Of a stretch of DNA of 64,000 nt, positions 46,157 to 58,075 are shown piece after piece. Every line of letters begins with the position of its first letter. The stretch's first letter is position 1. The position numbers and the translations under genes were made by a program. The notes under the pieces are model-generated. The model was not told where the DNA came from. It did no database searches and was given only the letters and a program-made list of their open reading frames with translations. Source of the DNA: Paguma larvata (lineage: Eukaryota > Chordata > Mammalia > Carnivora > Viverridae); contig CM057826.1 of NCBI GenBank assembly GCA_030068075.1, forward strand, positions 71,893,312-71,957,311, given 5' to 3'.

Positions 46157-46406
46157 TTTTATTTCATCTGATATAGATATAAAGCACTATACTGAAATTG
46201 CTTTTAAATGAACCATTCTCTCTATACTAGCGGACACACGGGTCTGCTGCAGCTTGTTTTTGCTTTTACAATCACTTGAAATTGTGATGACAGTTAGTTG
46301 GCAAATGTTCTTCTGTTCTCAGATATCATTGCTTCATTGTTGATGAAGTTTAAAAGACAAAGAGTGAGGCTACTGCTTCAGTGAGTCGATGCAACAATCT
46401 TTCTAC
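46043..46406 (-). CDS. PPIP5K2: PPIP5K2 exon 2 (5' UTR plus start codon, residues 1-38)
   Basis: The acceptor TTTTAG precedes 46406 and the donor is TCT|GTAAGT after 46043. Bases 46157-46406 are leader. Coding starts at 46156 with [15 protein letters not shown] and ends in a run of Asp/Glu. The start has A at -3 (AAAAATGAG). Coding length is 114 nt, phase 0. The leader contains several short upstream ORFs, listed separately. Confidence 0.95.
46159..46167 (-). promoter_or_regulatory. Minimal upstream ORF (ATG-AAA-TAA) in PPIP5K2 leader
   Basis: The start codon at 46167-46165, one Lys codon and the stop at 46161-46159 end two bases before the main ATG at 46156. Such a start-codon-stop unit can stall or recycle ribosomes next to the true start. 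The function is inferred. Confidence 0.6.
46187..46337 (-). promoter_or_regulatory. Further short uORFs in PPIP5K2 exon 2 leader
   Basis: Three more upstream ATGs are visible: 46337 (ATG, two codons, TGA at 46326), 46329 (stop TAA at 46294) and 46216 (nine codons, stop TAG at 46187). All stop before the main start. Confidence 0.6.
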
Positions 46407-47594
46407 CTAAAATGCAAGGAAAAATTAATTTTCGAGACTGTACTTCAAAAACATTCATATAAAAGTAAAATGATACTTGTAAAATCATTACCAGTAACTT
46501 GATGCGTACCTTCAAATGAAAAAACATTTTCTTCCATAAAATTAAAAAACTAGGTTGATCTTCATAATCTACATTTTAGCAATTAGACAAACTGACTCAA
46601 AATAAAAGACAGTAACAGTAATGAAATAACAATAATTAAAAATTCACACTGAATTCTTCAAGTCCAAAAATATCTAATAAGTGAGAAAATTATTCAAATT
46701 ATAACAAAATTCCATTAAAAACTAAATACTTTTGCAACACAGTTCAGTAATATCTGAATAGAATGGAAAAAGAAACCCAGATAAAATAGAATGTAGGTTT
46801 AAAAACCATTGGCAACTGTATCAATTTGAAAACTCATTAAATCAATTTTTAAAAGGCTTTAACGTGAAAGTTCAGCTTGGAAACAAGTTTTTTTTGGGGT
46901 GGGGGGAATAAAACCTTTCTGCATTCTATCTCAAAAACACCAACAAAACAAGAATAAAGAAAAGATTTCATCTTAACAGTAGCTCTTGAACTTTTAGAAG
47001 TCAAAAATTCTTTGGCTGAACTAAAAAAAATCTATGGATTCTCTCCTCAAAAAAAATATACAAGTGTAACAAATTCTGCAAAAATTTTATGTGATGGACA
47101 CCCAAGCTTTTCCGCATAAACAGATGCCTATCAACCTCAGTTAAAGAACTCTCATATTACTCTCAAAATATTCTTTACCAAACTTGTTTATATGTACTTG
47201 TTCCTTGGTCACATTAAAACTAATTACCCACCAAATGAAACCACATATCAAATAATTCATTTCATTACTGGTAATATGATAAATTATTTGATCAAATATT
47301 CTTAAGAGTTGGAGTATATGTTAGATAAACAAAGTGTAACTCCAAAACTCTTATTTCTAAAGACGTAATTCTAGTTTAATTGGTGGCTCCCTATTAAATA
47401 CTGAAACCCTAGTGTACCTAGCCAGGCTTCATTTTATCCAATTTTCAAATTAAAACTGCACAGTATTATGAAATTTAAAACAGTTTGTGATTAAAAAATT
47501 AAAGTAGAAATACTTGTTCAAAAGACAAATGCTACTCAACTCTGATTTCTAAACTGGGAAGTACCATGCTACTAAAGTATCCACACTCAAAGAA
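46407..47594. other. PPIP5K2 intron 1 segment, nothing recognised
   Basis: AT-rich with a short G-rich spot near 46900. No repeats were identified with confidence. Confidence 0.35.
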
Positions 47595-47752
47595 GTGGTT
47601 CTCAAACTTCAGCACACATTAGAATCACCAGGAGGGCTTGTTAAAATACTAAACTATAAAGCCTCAAAGTGGGAGCCAGTACTCTGCATTTTTAAAATTC
47701 CTTGATGATGTGGCTGCTGCTGGTCTGGTAATCACACCGAGAACCACTGCTC
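47595..47752. mobile_element. MER5A-type hAT-Charlie non-autonomous transposon
   Basis: Terminal inverted repeats AGTGGTTCTCAAAC and GAGAACCACTG, internal AGAATCACCAGGAGGGCTTG and TGCTGGTCTGGTAATCACAC. About 155 bp, close to full length. Confidence 0.9.
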
Positions 47753-47755
47753 TAA

Positions 47756-47940
47756 AGGGCACCTGGGTGGCTTAGTCGATTAAGCATCAGGTTCTAGATT
47801 TTAGCTCAGGTCATGATCTCGTGACCCCTAGTAGGGATTCTCTCTCTCCCTCCCTCTCTCTCTGCACCTCCCCCGCTCAAGGCTTTTGCTTGCTTGCGCT
47901 CTATCTTGCTCAAAAGAATTCAACTTTTTTGAAAAAGAGA
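47756..47940 (+). mobile_element. Carnivore SINE, shortened body
   Basis: GGGCACCTGGGTGGCTTAGT head. The middle part after GATCTCGTGA is deleted relative to other copies. The CT-rich part is present. It inserted at the right edge of the MER5A copy. Confidence 0.9.
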
Positions 47941-47994
47941 GAGAATCATTGTTCTAGACTTTGACAAAAGTGGGTTAGAAAGCTTTTTCTGATG

Positions 47995-48145
47995 GTTGTT
48001 CAGTTCTGTATCCTTAAGTTATTGAAACTCTCTAGCCACCATCTGTAAAGTGTGATAACTTTTATAAATTATTTTGAAAACTAAAAGACAATGCAGACAA
48101 GGCAGCAATCAGCACAGGGTAAACATGTAGTAAATGTGAGGTGTT
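47995..48145 (+). mobile_element. MIR-like fragment
   Basis: ATCTGTAAAGTGTGATAAC and CAATCAGCACAGGGTAAACA match MIR 3' features loosely. Confidence 0.45.
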
Positions 48146-49199
48146 TATTTTGCTGGCTTTTATAATTAAGACAGAGATTCTTGATCTAACTTAACTGGTC
48201 CAGAACAAAGACAAACAATTTAGTTAAGAATGTACCGACTTTCTGCCCTTGCAATGAAGCCACAGAAACTCCTCTTTGCTACTGCTTTTGCTGGAGACCT
48301 CGCTACAGGTTTTCCAGTCTTACCACACTGCTGCAGACTGTCATGAATACTACTGCCTGGAATAAACACCCATCTTCCTCACAAATTTAAGCTACTTAAT
48401 CCTTAAAATGATACCTTAGATCATCCATCGGTCTTATGGAATATTCGGAAGTCCACCTTTCTTGAGGACTCTCAGCTCCTACTGCTCAGCCTGAATAGAC
48501 ACATGACCAATTTTCCTGAAATCCTAGAAGCATTTTCCAATGCAAACATTGCTATAAAAGAAGTCACCTTGCACCACTGGTAAAGGAAGCCAAGCATCAT
48601 TTATAAATTTATACAAACAAGCCCCTGCCAAGTTTCACAAAACTGGCACAATGATTTTTTCATTCTTCAAACATTCGTGCCCTATCTTTTTGCTGAGCCT
48701 GTCTTTCTGTCTACTTATAATTTGCTATTCTCCTTGAAAGTTCCCATTTCTCCTCTGATAAACAACTGGAAAGTCCTCAATAAATGTTTTTTTTTCTGAC
48801 AACTATCATGCTTCTGCAAATCCCTCAATACACATCAGCATCCCTTCCCATCCTCCGTGGCCCACAGCATTTGGGATCTATCTTTACAATTAACGGTTTC
48901 CATTAGAGTTTTTCCTCCCAAATTTTTATTATGAAAGATTTCAAATAGTCAGAAAAGTTGAAAGAATGTTTCACTGTACACACCCACGTACCTACCAACA
49001 GACCCAACAACTGCTAACATCTTGCCATATTAACTTTATTTATACACACATGTACACATATATTTGCTGTATCATTTGAAAGTAAGTTGTAGACATCAAT
49101 ATTCTTCATCTCTATATACCTTAGTATGTCCTCCTAAAAATGAGGGCATCCTCCTACATAACCACGGTATCATTTCCACTTAGGAACATTAATATTTCC

Positions 49200-49320
49200 T
49201 TACTACTATTTACATGTAGCTGTGTGGGTGCTTTTGGAGAACAAGGACTTCACCTCTGTACTCCCAGTACTTAAGGGGTGCATAGCATTTATGTGGGTGT
49301 TCAATAAATGTTCCACCAAT
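49200..49320 (+). mobile_element. L2 3'-end fragment
   Basis: GAACAAGGACTTCACCTCTG then GTGTTCAATAAATGTTCC is the usual L2 terminus. The preceding 48900-49190 has old LINE-like sequence of uncertain family. Confidence 0.5.
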
Positions 49321-49639
49321 TGTTAAGTATAATATCCTCACAACAACTACCGCAAGTGTCATAGGAGATGAAACCCAAAATAGCAAGATTTGACTACACA
49401 ATTCTGAATCTTCTGCACATTAATTTAATCACTCGCTTTAAACAAACACTTGTTGTAGTCGGTATTTTGGTTTCTGAACTATTTACTTCCGCATCACCAC
49501 AAGGAAGCTCCACGAGGACGGGATCATTTTGTCAGACACATACATAGGCACGCTGATTTTGTTTTTAAAGAATACTTTCAATCACTTAAAACGTTAGTGA
49601 AGTAACTGGAAGCAACGAAGCACAATGGTAGGACAATAG

Positions 49640-49890
49640 TAGCTTAACAGTTAAGAATACAGATTTTGGAATCTGCAAAACCTGGTTTCTAATACAGGTT
49701 CGAACGTTTGCTAATAGTAAAAGTTTATTAGGACGAGTTAAGTGACCTCTCTAAGCCTCAGTACCTACCTCTGAAAAACGAGACTAATAATCTAACACAC
49801 CTCAAGGAATTGCTGAGAGAAGTATAGAACATATATAAAACACTTGGCACACATGAGGTCTCAGTCACTGGCGGCTATCTTTAATACTTA
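49640..49890 (+). mobile_element. MIR element
   Basis: TAAGTGACCTCTCTAAGCCTCAG region and AAACACTTGGCACACATGAG fit MIR in order, 300 bp before the CpG island. Confidence 0.8.
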
Positions 49891-50673
49891 ATCTGCCTGA
49901 AACAAAAACTGTAATTTTCATTGAAGAATTTTCAACAGCAGAACAAAACCCTATCTCAGGGTAGGGCAAGGATGCTAAGTGCTAAAGCCAGCCATGCGTC
50001 TTCCTACTTCCCCAGCTGAACCTTCCAGCACACTACAGGAAGACAAGGATCACCCACGGGAATCAAAGGTCGCCAACTCCCAGAAGTCGTCCATAACCTG
50101 GTAAATGAGATACAATGGTCGCCACCCTCGTTCCTTCTCCCTCCAAGCGCACGAGGTGCAATACACTCGAACTGATTAGGTGAAGCAGCGACCTGCCGCC
50201 TCCGTTTTTATTCTGTAAAGCTGCAATGCAAGGGCCTTTTTGTTCTTTTGAGGTGGAGTGCAGGCGGCGAGAAAAGGGGCAAAGACTGAGGAATGAAAAC
50301 AAAAATAGCCTTTCCACCCACCGCAGTACCCAAACTCGAGGCTGCCTACTTTGGTGGAGCGAGCCCAGAGGCTGGAGTACCAGCTTTGGCTCAGGGCAGT
50401 TCCCTTCTGGTGGGGCTGAAATCTCGAGTACCTCAAACCCAAGAAATAAAAAAAAGGGAGGCAATGGAACAGAAGAAATCCAGACGCGAAAAGCGCCTCA
50501 TGGCTGTAGTGTCACTCCTTCCTCGCCCACGCTGCCTTTCGCGAGGGCACACGCCCCTGGGAAGAGCGCGTGTCTGGGCTCCGCAAAGCACAGCAGACAA
50601 AGCAACTGCCCAGCAGCGGCCTCAGGTGACCGGGTTCGGCATCTCGTTTCTCCTCCGGTCCCGGAGTCCTCAC

Positions 50674-50995
50674 CTGCCACCGCTGCAGTAGCCACGCGAG
50701 CTGCAGGAGATAGCCGAGCCCATTCAGGCTTCGGTTTCCCCTTTAATCCCGGAGACAGGAGTGAGGTGTTCATCAAAAGATTACAGCTGTTAGCTAGGAC
50801 GTCGGTCTTCTCTCAGCAGTATCAGATGAAGGGCCACGCAGAGGTACTGCAAAGCACTACAGCACCTCCCCTATCTTGGTCGCGCCTCTCCCCGCCCGCC
50901 TCGGGTCTCACAAAAAAATCTCACCGGGCGGAACGATTTCCGGCAAGGGCCAAACGGCCCGCACGGCCCTCATAAGCACACCCCTCTTAAAGACA
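50674..50995 (-). other. PPIP5K2: Candidate PPIP5K2 non-coding exon 1
   Basis: On the minus strand a strong donor, GGCAG|GTGAGG, follows base 50674 inside the CpG island, in the right position to splice to the exon 2 acceptor at 46406 (intron about 4.3 kb). The 5' end is not defined by sequence. The stated upper bound is a guess based on the opposite-strand exon. An alternative donor (CCCG|GTGAGA) lies near 50924. Confidence 0.55.
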
Positions 50996-50999
50996 CCGG

Positions 51000-51077
51000 T
51001 AGTTCCGTTTCCGGCAGCACCAGATAAGTCGCGAGAGGAAGCTTAAATCCTGTCGTTTGCGTTTAGAACCACTTTCG
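51000..51077 (+). other. Candidate non-coding exon 1 of the divergent gene (GIN1?)
   Basis: A strong plus-strand donor, TTTCG|GTGAGT, follows base 51077 just downstream of two ETS-like sites. The exon start is not defined. GIN1 (gypsy-integrase-derived gene) is assigned only from known mammalian gene order. I found none of its coding sequence in the window. Confidence 0.4.
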
Positions 51078-51299
51078 GTGAGTGGTCGTTCCGGTATGCT
51101 TTTTTATGTCTGATGATTTTTAAAGTGAGGCATCACCTGGCAGTAATTTCAAAACCATTTGTATCGCCTCGTTTAGGGAAGGGTTTAATTGACTCTGGAG
51201 ATTGCGCAGGCGCTCTTGGGGCGAGAGGCCTTGCTTGGGCGTTAACGGTGTCCCGCGCCAGCTGAGTAGAAAAGGGGCGAGTTCTGTTGTCAGGCGTGG

Positions 51300-53390
51300 G
51301 GAGGTGCCTAGTTTGTGTAACTGAGTTTTGCTTAATAGTCGGTCGTATTTCTGCTTATGCTAAGCTGAGCTGTACCTTGCCCTCAAGAATTGATTAACGA
51401 ACCGTTAAAACTCACCGGAAATGCTCTCTGATAGTTAAAATAGCGTCCGAGACTCGGAACAGGTTCAAAAGTTGACCGCGGGGGTTGACTGACATTAACG
51501 AAATCTCCCTACTAATTTTAATAATTATCGTTTGTCCTGAAATATTACCCTTTCGTCCCAAATTAAAATTTCCTGTGGCGGGGTGAGACGCGAATTCAAA
51601 GGACAGTCTTGTCCCGTAGTTTTAAAGGCAAAGTACACACTTTATCTCTGTGGATTTTCCTTTAAATGAGCTTTTCTGAAACAAAGTGGAGAAATGATTT
51701 TCAAAATGGAAATTCACTTATCACATGTGGCTTCATGTGTATGCATATGGAGATGAAGGCATTTTCGTTAAACGAAATTGTAGGTCGAATCAGATTAGAA
51801 GTGTCCGGTGTAATTAGATTGCCCAGTCTTTGACATTACATAAAATTAGGCTCTTTTTTTGGTCAGAGATTAAAGTAGACTAACGCAGAAGTAAAAATAA
51901 TGATCACAAGTTCACATGCTCATTGAAATATTGCAGATTTTAAGTTTTTAAGGTGGAACACGTGCATATTAACTTTTTGGAGGCTTAAATTGGTAGCCTT
52001 GATGAGTTTTGTCCAATGCTAATTTTATTTAAAGTGATACTTCACTGCTTCACTTTACTGCACCTAAGATAAAATTATTAAAGAAATTAAGTAATAAGTA
52101 TTTACACAGGTACTTATTGATTTTATTTGACCTTGTATTAGGGACATAGTGTTAAAGCTCAACCAAATTTGACTCTGACAGTTCCTCTTGCAAAATTAGA
52201 AGTTGTAAGCAGGCACGTTCACCTCCTTTTCTCATTCCTTCATATTTTAATATACAAATTCTTAAAAATAGAGCATATTTAAAGAAGTCCTAATCTTCAT
52301 TTTTATAACCGAAACTACTTAATTCTACCCTGTAAATGATATCTCCATTCAATATTCGGGGGTAGGAAGATATTTGTGTTTGTTCTAATATTATAGCTTA
52401 AAGTCATTTTCTTATATTAACTACTCAGTTGGATGGTTTTTAGGGATCACATGGTGAGCCTGCTTTGACAAGAAAAAGCTACTGGTTCTTTACCTTGTTC
52501 TTGTATATAAATGCCAAATATTAGCAGCAAACTTTAACATAACAAACCCGATTTTCCTTTTTGTGAACTGATTTTTCTTAAGTGCTTAAGCTTGTGAACC
52601 CCATTAGACTATAAGCTCATAATGTATACACCTCTTGAGTCTTCTGGGTTTTGATGTTAGCATTACAACCAATAAATATTGCCATAAAATAATCACCATA
52701 AATGAAGAGAACAGGATTTTAAAATCTTTTTCCTTGTAAATAAAGCTTTTGAGAAAAGAAAGTGTTCTTTATTACAGCTTGATGTGGCTGATAATAATAC
52801 TGAAATATTTTAACAGTAATTGCATATTGCTTTGCCATTTGCAAAGGTCTTTTCATGTCCTTAATCTCATTGATCGTGATATTTGTGAAGAAGGAGGGAT
52901 AAGTATTATTTTCTTTTTTCATATGTGGATACTGAGACTTAGGTAACTCTCATGCTAGAAATTCTGATTCCTAAAAGTCATGACTTCTTGGACACACCCT
53001 ATTTGGAGTGCCATATATATGCAAGGGAAGTAGTGTTTTCCTAAGTGAAGTAACAATTATCTTTGGAACATGTGCTCCTTTTTTTTCCTCTCTTTTTATT
53101 TTAATTCAGTGCTATCTTTACTATGAGGAAGGGCAAATAATTCTTTATTCATTTACAAATAGTTGTATGTCTGTTGTGTCCCAAACTATGTGAAATGATG
53201 TAAGCATTAAAAATTAATATATCTTTCTCATATATAACCTAAATTATTAATTACAAAATTATTTTATAACTCTTCTAGCAGAGGCCTTAGCCAAGAATTA
53301 TGAAATCTGAGGTTGACAATAATTCAGTTATTAGTGTAGTAGGGGAAAAAAGCCAACAGGAAATTTGAAGCCACATAGAACAAGCTGCAA
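51300..53390. other. Region right of the promoter, no coding exon recognised
   Basis: CpG density falls after about 51300. A possible L2/MIR end (CAACCAATAAATATTGCC) is near 52665. No exon of GIN1 or another gene was identified by eye. Confidence 0.35.
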
Positions 53391-53394
53391 ATGT

Positions 53395-53554
53395 CAAGTG
53401 CCTGCACTCACTGTGTTACTTTGAGCAAATTGGGTAATGTCTCTGAACCTCTATTTTCTTATGTATAAAGTGGGTATACAACTAGGACCTACTTCATAGG
53501 ATGTTGTGAGGATCATCACAGTAAAGAACTGCATAAGTGTTTGCAATTATTTTT
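53395..53554 (+). mobile_element. MIR element
   Basis: TTACTTTGAGCAAATTGGGT, CTGAACCTCTATTTTCTTAT and GGATGTTGTGAGGATCATCA are MIR features. Confidence 0.8.
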
Positions 53555-53570
53555 AAAAATTGCTTTTACA

Positions 53571-53634
53571 CTCGTCAGTTGATCACTGGGTGTTTTATGT
53601 AAACCAATTTGAAAATAAACTATTTTAAATTAAA
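53571..53634 (+). mobile_element. Very short 5'-truncated LINE-1 insertion with 16-bp duplication
   Basis: About 64 bp: CACTGGGTGTTTTATGTAAA then CAATTTGAAAATAAACTATT, the reverse complement of bases 13270-13325 (L1 3' end), and an A tail. AAAAATTGCTTTTACA flanks it at 53555-53570 and 53635-53650. Confidence 0.9.
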
Positions 53635-53689
53635 AAAAATTGCTTTTACAATTATTTAAAAAATTCTCCTTTAATTAAAAACAATTGTT

Positions 53690-55000
53690 CCCTGTTCCTG
53701 TAGTTTGGCTTTTCCAGATGTCATATAAATAATAGCATATAGTGTGTAGCCTTTTGTGTCTCACTTTTTTTACTTAGCATAATGACTTTGAGATTCATCT
53801 TTATTAGTAAGTATATTTTTAGTTTGTTCCTTATCAATGTTCCTTATCAATTCCACCATATGGCTCTACCATAATTTGTTTACCCATTCACCCATTGATG
53901 AACATTTGGTTCATTTTCAGATTTTAGTTGTTAGGAATAAAGGTCCTAGAAATAGTCACATATACATTTTCGTATGAACATATAATTTCTCTTTAGTTAA
54001 AACTGTTTTCAAACATGTTTTATACCATTTTGTATTCTCAACAGCAATGCTCTGCATCCTTTGTAGTGCTTAGTATTGTCAGGTTTTGTTTCTTTTTTGT
54101 TGTTTTTTTGCCATTTTGATGGATGTGTAGTAGTATCTTAGTCTTCATTTGTATTTTCTTATTGTCTAATTGTGTTGAGCATGTTTTCATGTGTTTGTTT
54201 GCAAGTCATCTTTAATGAAATATCTATTCAACCTTTTGCCCATTTTTTTATTTGGATTGATCATTATGTTATTGAGATTTGAGAGTTCTTTACAAATTGT
54301 AGACATAAGTTCTTTATTATATATTTGTGCAACAAATATTTTCTTCCAGTTAAGATTGCTCTTTTCATTTTCTTAACATTATCTTTAAAAGAACAAAAAT
54401 TTAAATTTTTTCTTGTATGGATGGTTCTTTTTATTTGCTCTCTGGAAATCATTGCTAACGTAAGCTCACCAAGATTTTCTTTTTTGTTGACTTCTAGCAG
54501 TTCTGTAGTTCTAGGTTTTACATTTAGGTCTCTGACGAATCGTGATTGCTTTTTACACATGGTACAGTTTATGAATTGAGTTTCATCTTCTTTCATATGG
54601 GTGCTTAATTGTTCCAGCATCATTTGTTGTAAATACTGACCTTTCTCTATCGAATTCCTTGGAATCTTTGTCAAAAATCAATTTTCCTTTTTTTTTTTTT
54701 TTTTTTTTTGGCTGTTTCTGGACACTATTCTGTTCCATAGATCTTTGGCTGTCATTTTGCCAGTACCACAGTCTTGATTACTATAGATTAAAAGAAGTCT
54801 TGAAACCAGGAAATGTGAAATTCTTCAACTATATCCTTGTTTTTTGAACTTGTTTTAACTATTCTGAGTCCTTTGGTTTTCTGTATTAACTTTAGAATCA
54901 GCCTGTCAGTTTCTACAAATGAGCTTGCTGGATTTCTGATTGTGTTGCATTGATTTTGTAGATCCTTGAGGAGAATAGACATCTTAGGAAATTTACCCAG
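53690..55000 (-). mobile_element. Old LINE-1, minus orientation
   Basis: Long reverse-strand L1 3'-region and ORF2-end sequence, e.g. CCATTTTGATGGATGTGTAG, ACCTTTTGCCCATTTTTTTA, CAGTACCACAGTCTTGATTA. It contains a T22 run at 54688-54709. No intact frame. Confidence 0.8.
54688..54709. repeat. T22 homopolymer
   Basis: Uninterrupted T run within the reverse-strand L1. Confidence 0.85.
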
Positions 55001-55859
55001 CTTTTTCTCATTATTAGGATGGGAATGGCTCTTTTTCCAGCGTTCTGGATTCTAAGACAAAAGCCTCTCTGGGAATTTTTTAATGCTATTTCAGAAAGGA
55101 ATGATGTATTTTCATTGTTGAATATTACAATTTACCAATTTCTATCTAAATTAACCACCTGAAGTCATTTTCCTTATCTGGAAAGTGGGATATTGAATCA
55201 TCATCTCTGGCCTTCCTTTTAGTGCTAACCTACTGTGTTCTATAGTCAAAGATCTGATTTTTTTCCATTTGTGATGTGGTATATTTAATTTTTCAAAAAT
55301 TTATTCATATTTCCTTCTTAAAAATTAAATATACTTTTAGTATCCTTTCCTATATTACATTTGTGTGAAAGATGCTAAAGAATAGAAATATGAAATATAG
55401 TTACCCTTCTGTTAATAAAGTTGGTCTTTCACATTAGAAAGCCTTATTTCAAAGAACTTTTTGTTTTGGAAGCTAGAAATACATGAGACCAAGAAAGATG
55501 TATATGTTTTAAAAGTGTAAAAATTAACTTTAAAAGAGAAAATGAAATAAATCTTATTCTTCTATGAAATTAGCTCTTGCTTTTTTTTTTCTTTATTTAG
55601 AAAGTGCTTAGAGAACAGAAATAAGGGGTTGACCTAATAGGTGCTTTCTGTCATATACTTACAGAACTTAGTATTAACATTGATATCTGTCAGGTTTCTT
55701 TGGTTCCAGTTAAACAATTGCCAAAAACTTTTAGTCTGTATCTCTCCTGAACCTATAATTAATAAATATCAGTGTTCTCAGCCTACAGCCTTTCCCTAAC
55801 ATCCAGATATTTAACTTAATAAATCTAGTTTATATTTACTTGTTAAATGCTTTAACTTG

Positions 55860-56455
55860 CTGTTCTCAAATTGTGTGCCAAAGCTTTCATGTACTTCATA
55901 GTTAACTCAGAAATGCCATGGAATATTTTAAGTTTTCAAAGAAAGCACAGCTGTACTCAACATCTGTCAGATCTCTTGTGGACTACTAGTCTGAGGTGGT
56001 TCACAATTTCACATCTGGTCACACTACATTGTTTTCTTGATATCTTTGCAAAACTAGTTTTTTGGATGGTTGCTGTGGTAATAAAGCAAATACTGCATGA
56101 AAATCAATGTGGAAGAAGAAATGAGGCCAGCAGTGTCTAATCTGATTCCAAACTTTGAGAATTTGTACACTGACCAGCAGGCACATGCATGCTGTTATAA
56201 GTAACTGTAGTTATTTAAGAATAAATAGAAATAAGATTATTTTATTCTCCTTATGTTTTTAAAGTGGTTTCTAAGTTTTTAGAACTTATAGATTTAAGTT
56301 GTTTGCACTTAATTATTTAACAAACAGAACTGTAATATCTGTATCTGTTTACATCTATCTGTATATATTTATATAGTTTTTGGCATAGGAGTGTTATGAA
56401 CAAATTACCAGGATGCCAAGGGTCCTGAGAACAAACAAAATTTAAGAACCTTTGC
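55860..56455. mobile_element. Possible ancient hAT-like DNA transposon
   Basis: The left end GTTCTCAAATTGTGTGCC and the right end, whose complement reads GTTCTTAAATTTTGTTTG, could be decayed inverted termini about 590 bp apart. Inside is GATGGTTGCTGTGGTAATAA. Family not identified. Confidence 0.35.
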
Positions 56456-56566
56456 CTTAACCAAACTTAATCTTGTCTTATAATGCTTTAGAATACTGCA
56501 GAATAATTACCATGTTACTTGAGTAGGACTTTTAAAGAAATAAGAATTCTTGTAAAAATATATTTG

Positions 56567-56773
56567 TGGGGTGCCTGGATGGCTCAGTTGGTTGAGCTTC
56601 CGACTTTGGCTCAGGTCATTATCTCATGGTTTGTGGGTTCGAGCTCTTTGTCGGGCTCTGTGCTGACAGCTCAGAGCCTGGAGCCTGCTTTGGATTCTGT
56701 GCCTCCGTCTCTCTCTGACCTTCCCCTGCTGACACTCTGTCTCTTTCTTTCTCAAAAGTAAGTAAACATTAAA

Positions 56774-56775
<2 letters not shown>
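56567..56775 (+). mobile_element. Carnivore SINE followed by (TA)n
   Basis: GGGTGCCTGGATGGCTCAGT head, complete body and CT region, tail AAACATTAAAATATATAC running into the TA repeat. ATATATTTGT occurs before (about 56557) and after (about 56805) the unit. Confidence 0.93.

Positions 56776-56812
<37 letters not shown>
56776..56812. repeat. (TA)n microsatellite
   Basis: An AT dinucleotide run grown from the SINE tail. Confidence 0.9.
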
Positions 56813-56816
<4 letters not shown>

Positions 56817-57833
56817 TATCGAAGTGTAACATGCATTCAAAATAGTACATACTGTAAAGTAACACTTGATGAATATTATAAAAGTGAAGAGCTCATATAA
56901 TGGCTGCCCACATCCCACCACCCAGATAATGAAATGGATCATTTAATAGTACTGCAGAAGCCCTCCTTCTTTCCTTTCCTAGTTGCTACCCTTCTCTCAT
57001 CTCTAAACCAAAAGGATGCTTTTTGAAAGTTTATAAGCTAGTTTAAACAAATTAGGAAAGGAGCATAATTTTTTGATTTCTCTGTCTGTGTTTATTTGAA
57101 ATTATAAAAAAATAATTAAAACCTAAATTTATGGGTAGTTCTTTATGCTAATGTATAAATTAGGTGATTCTATAAAATATTAAGTATCATCTTCAAGACA
57201 GTCAAGTGTCCATCGGGATATAAATGTAAATAGGTATGGCCTATCCCTTAAGGATATTGTAATGAACATAACTCTGAATTCTTCCTTCCCTTCCTCCTTT
57301 CCTCCTTTCCTACTGTCTTAATGGAAAAGATCACAAGACTAATCCTTCCATTTGTGAATTGGTCCCATTCCCTACTGCCTTCTTGGGAAGTTCATTCTGT
57401 CAGTTTCTCTCCCCGCTGTTTCCAGTGGTCTCTAGAAGCCTTTCCCTTAGCATCAAGCTTTTTGGGTCACTATATTTTTTAAAGCAAAACCATCACTTCT
57501 TTAAAAAATTTTTAAATTGTAAAATATATAACACAATTTATAATCTTAACCATTTTTTTGGTTATTAGTAATGTCAGGTAGGGATTCAACTTTTTATTCA
57601 AAATTGATAGTCAATTTTCCATACAACGCTGTTTCTAGTGAATTTTTTTTAATAAAATTTTTATGTGTACATGTTTTATGTATAAAATTATAGATATCTT
57701 CATTTCTAAGCCCCTTATTCTTTCATGAAACTATGTTTGTATTATAACGTACTATTTTATTACTCTAACTTTATAGTATAATTTGATATCAAAAAGGTGC
57801 TTTTTTTCATCTCTTAATCATTTTCTTGGCTTC

Positions 57834-57838
<5 letters not shown>

Positions 57839-57878
<40 letters not shown>

Positions 57879-57890
57879 CACACACATACT
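57839..57890. repeat. (CA)n microsatellite
   Basis: About 18 uninterrupted CA units followed by CTCTCACACACA. Confidence 0.93.
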
Positions 57891-58075
57891 TGGAGAGAAA
57901 CTTTACATCCAACTTGTTCAATTTCATTTTCAAAAAAGGCATTGGGGTACTCATTGATTGATCTTAACTCTTTCTAGTTGTACATTGAGTGGCATGAAGT
58001 ACTTTCACCTGTCACAACTCTCCATCTCTACAGCTCTTTTTAGCCTGCATAATTGGAACTCCGTGCCCTTTATTT

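Larger units (their letters stand above)
50200..51300. promoter_or_regulatory. CpG-rich TATA-less probable bidirectional promoter
   Basis: GC content and CpG density rise sharply here against an AT-rich background. Visible motifs are ETS-type TTTCCGG at 50937-50943 and 51008-51014, TTCCGG at 51089-51094, a GC box at 50890-50897, and an NRF1-like TGCGCAGGCGC at 51203-51213. No TATA box is seen. Donor sites face away from each other (50674 minus and 51077 plus), as expected for a head-to-head pair. In human this neighbour pair is PPIP5K2/GIN1. Confidence 0.75.

Noticed and set aside
50063..50464. Minus-strand open frames of 88-133 codons near the promoter
   Set aside because: Same GC effect; several overlapping frames are open at once and none resembles a protein family.
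50226..50975. 249-codon plus-strand open frame over the CpG island
   Set aside because: GC-rich DNA has few stop codons. The translation is low-complexity, has no known domain and overlaps the probable PPIP5K2 first exon and promoter on the other strand.
54191..54847. Open frames of 60-136 codons on both strands
   Set aside because: They lie in reverse-oriented old LINE-1 sequence.
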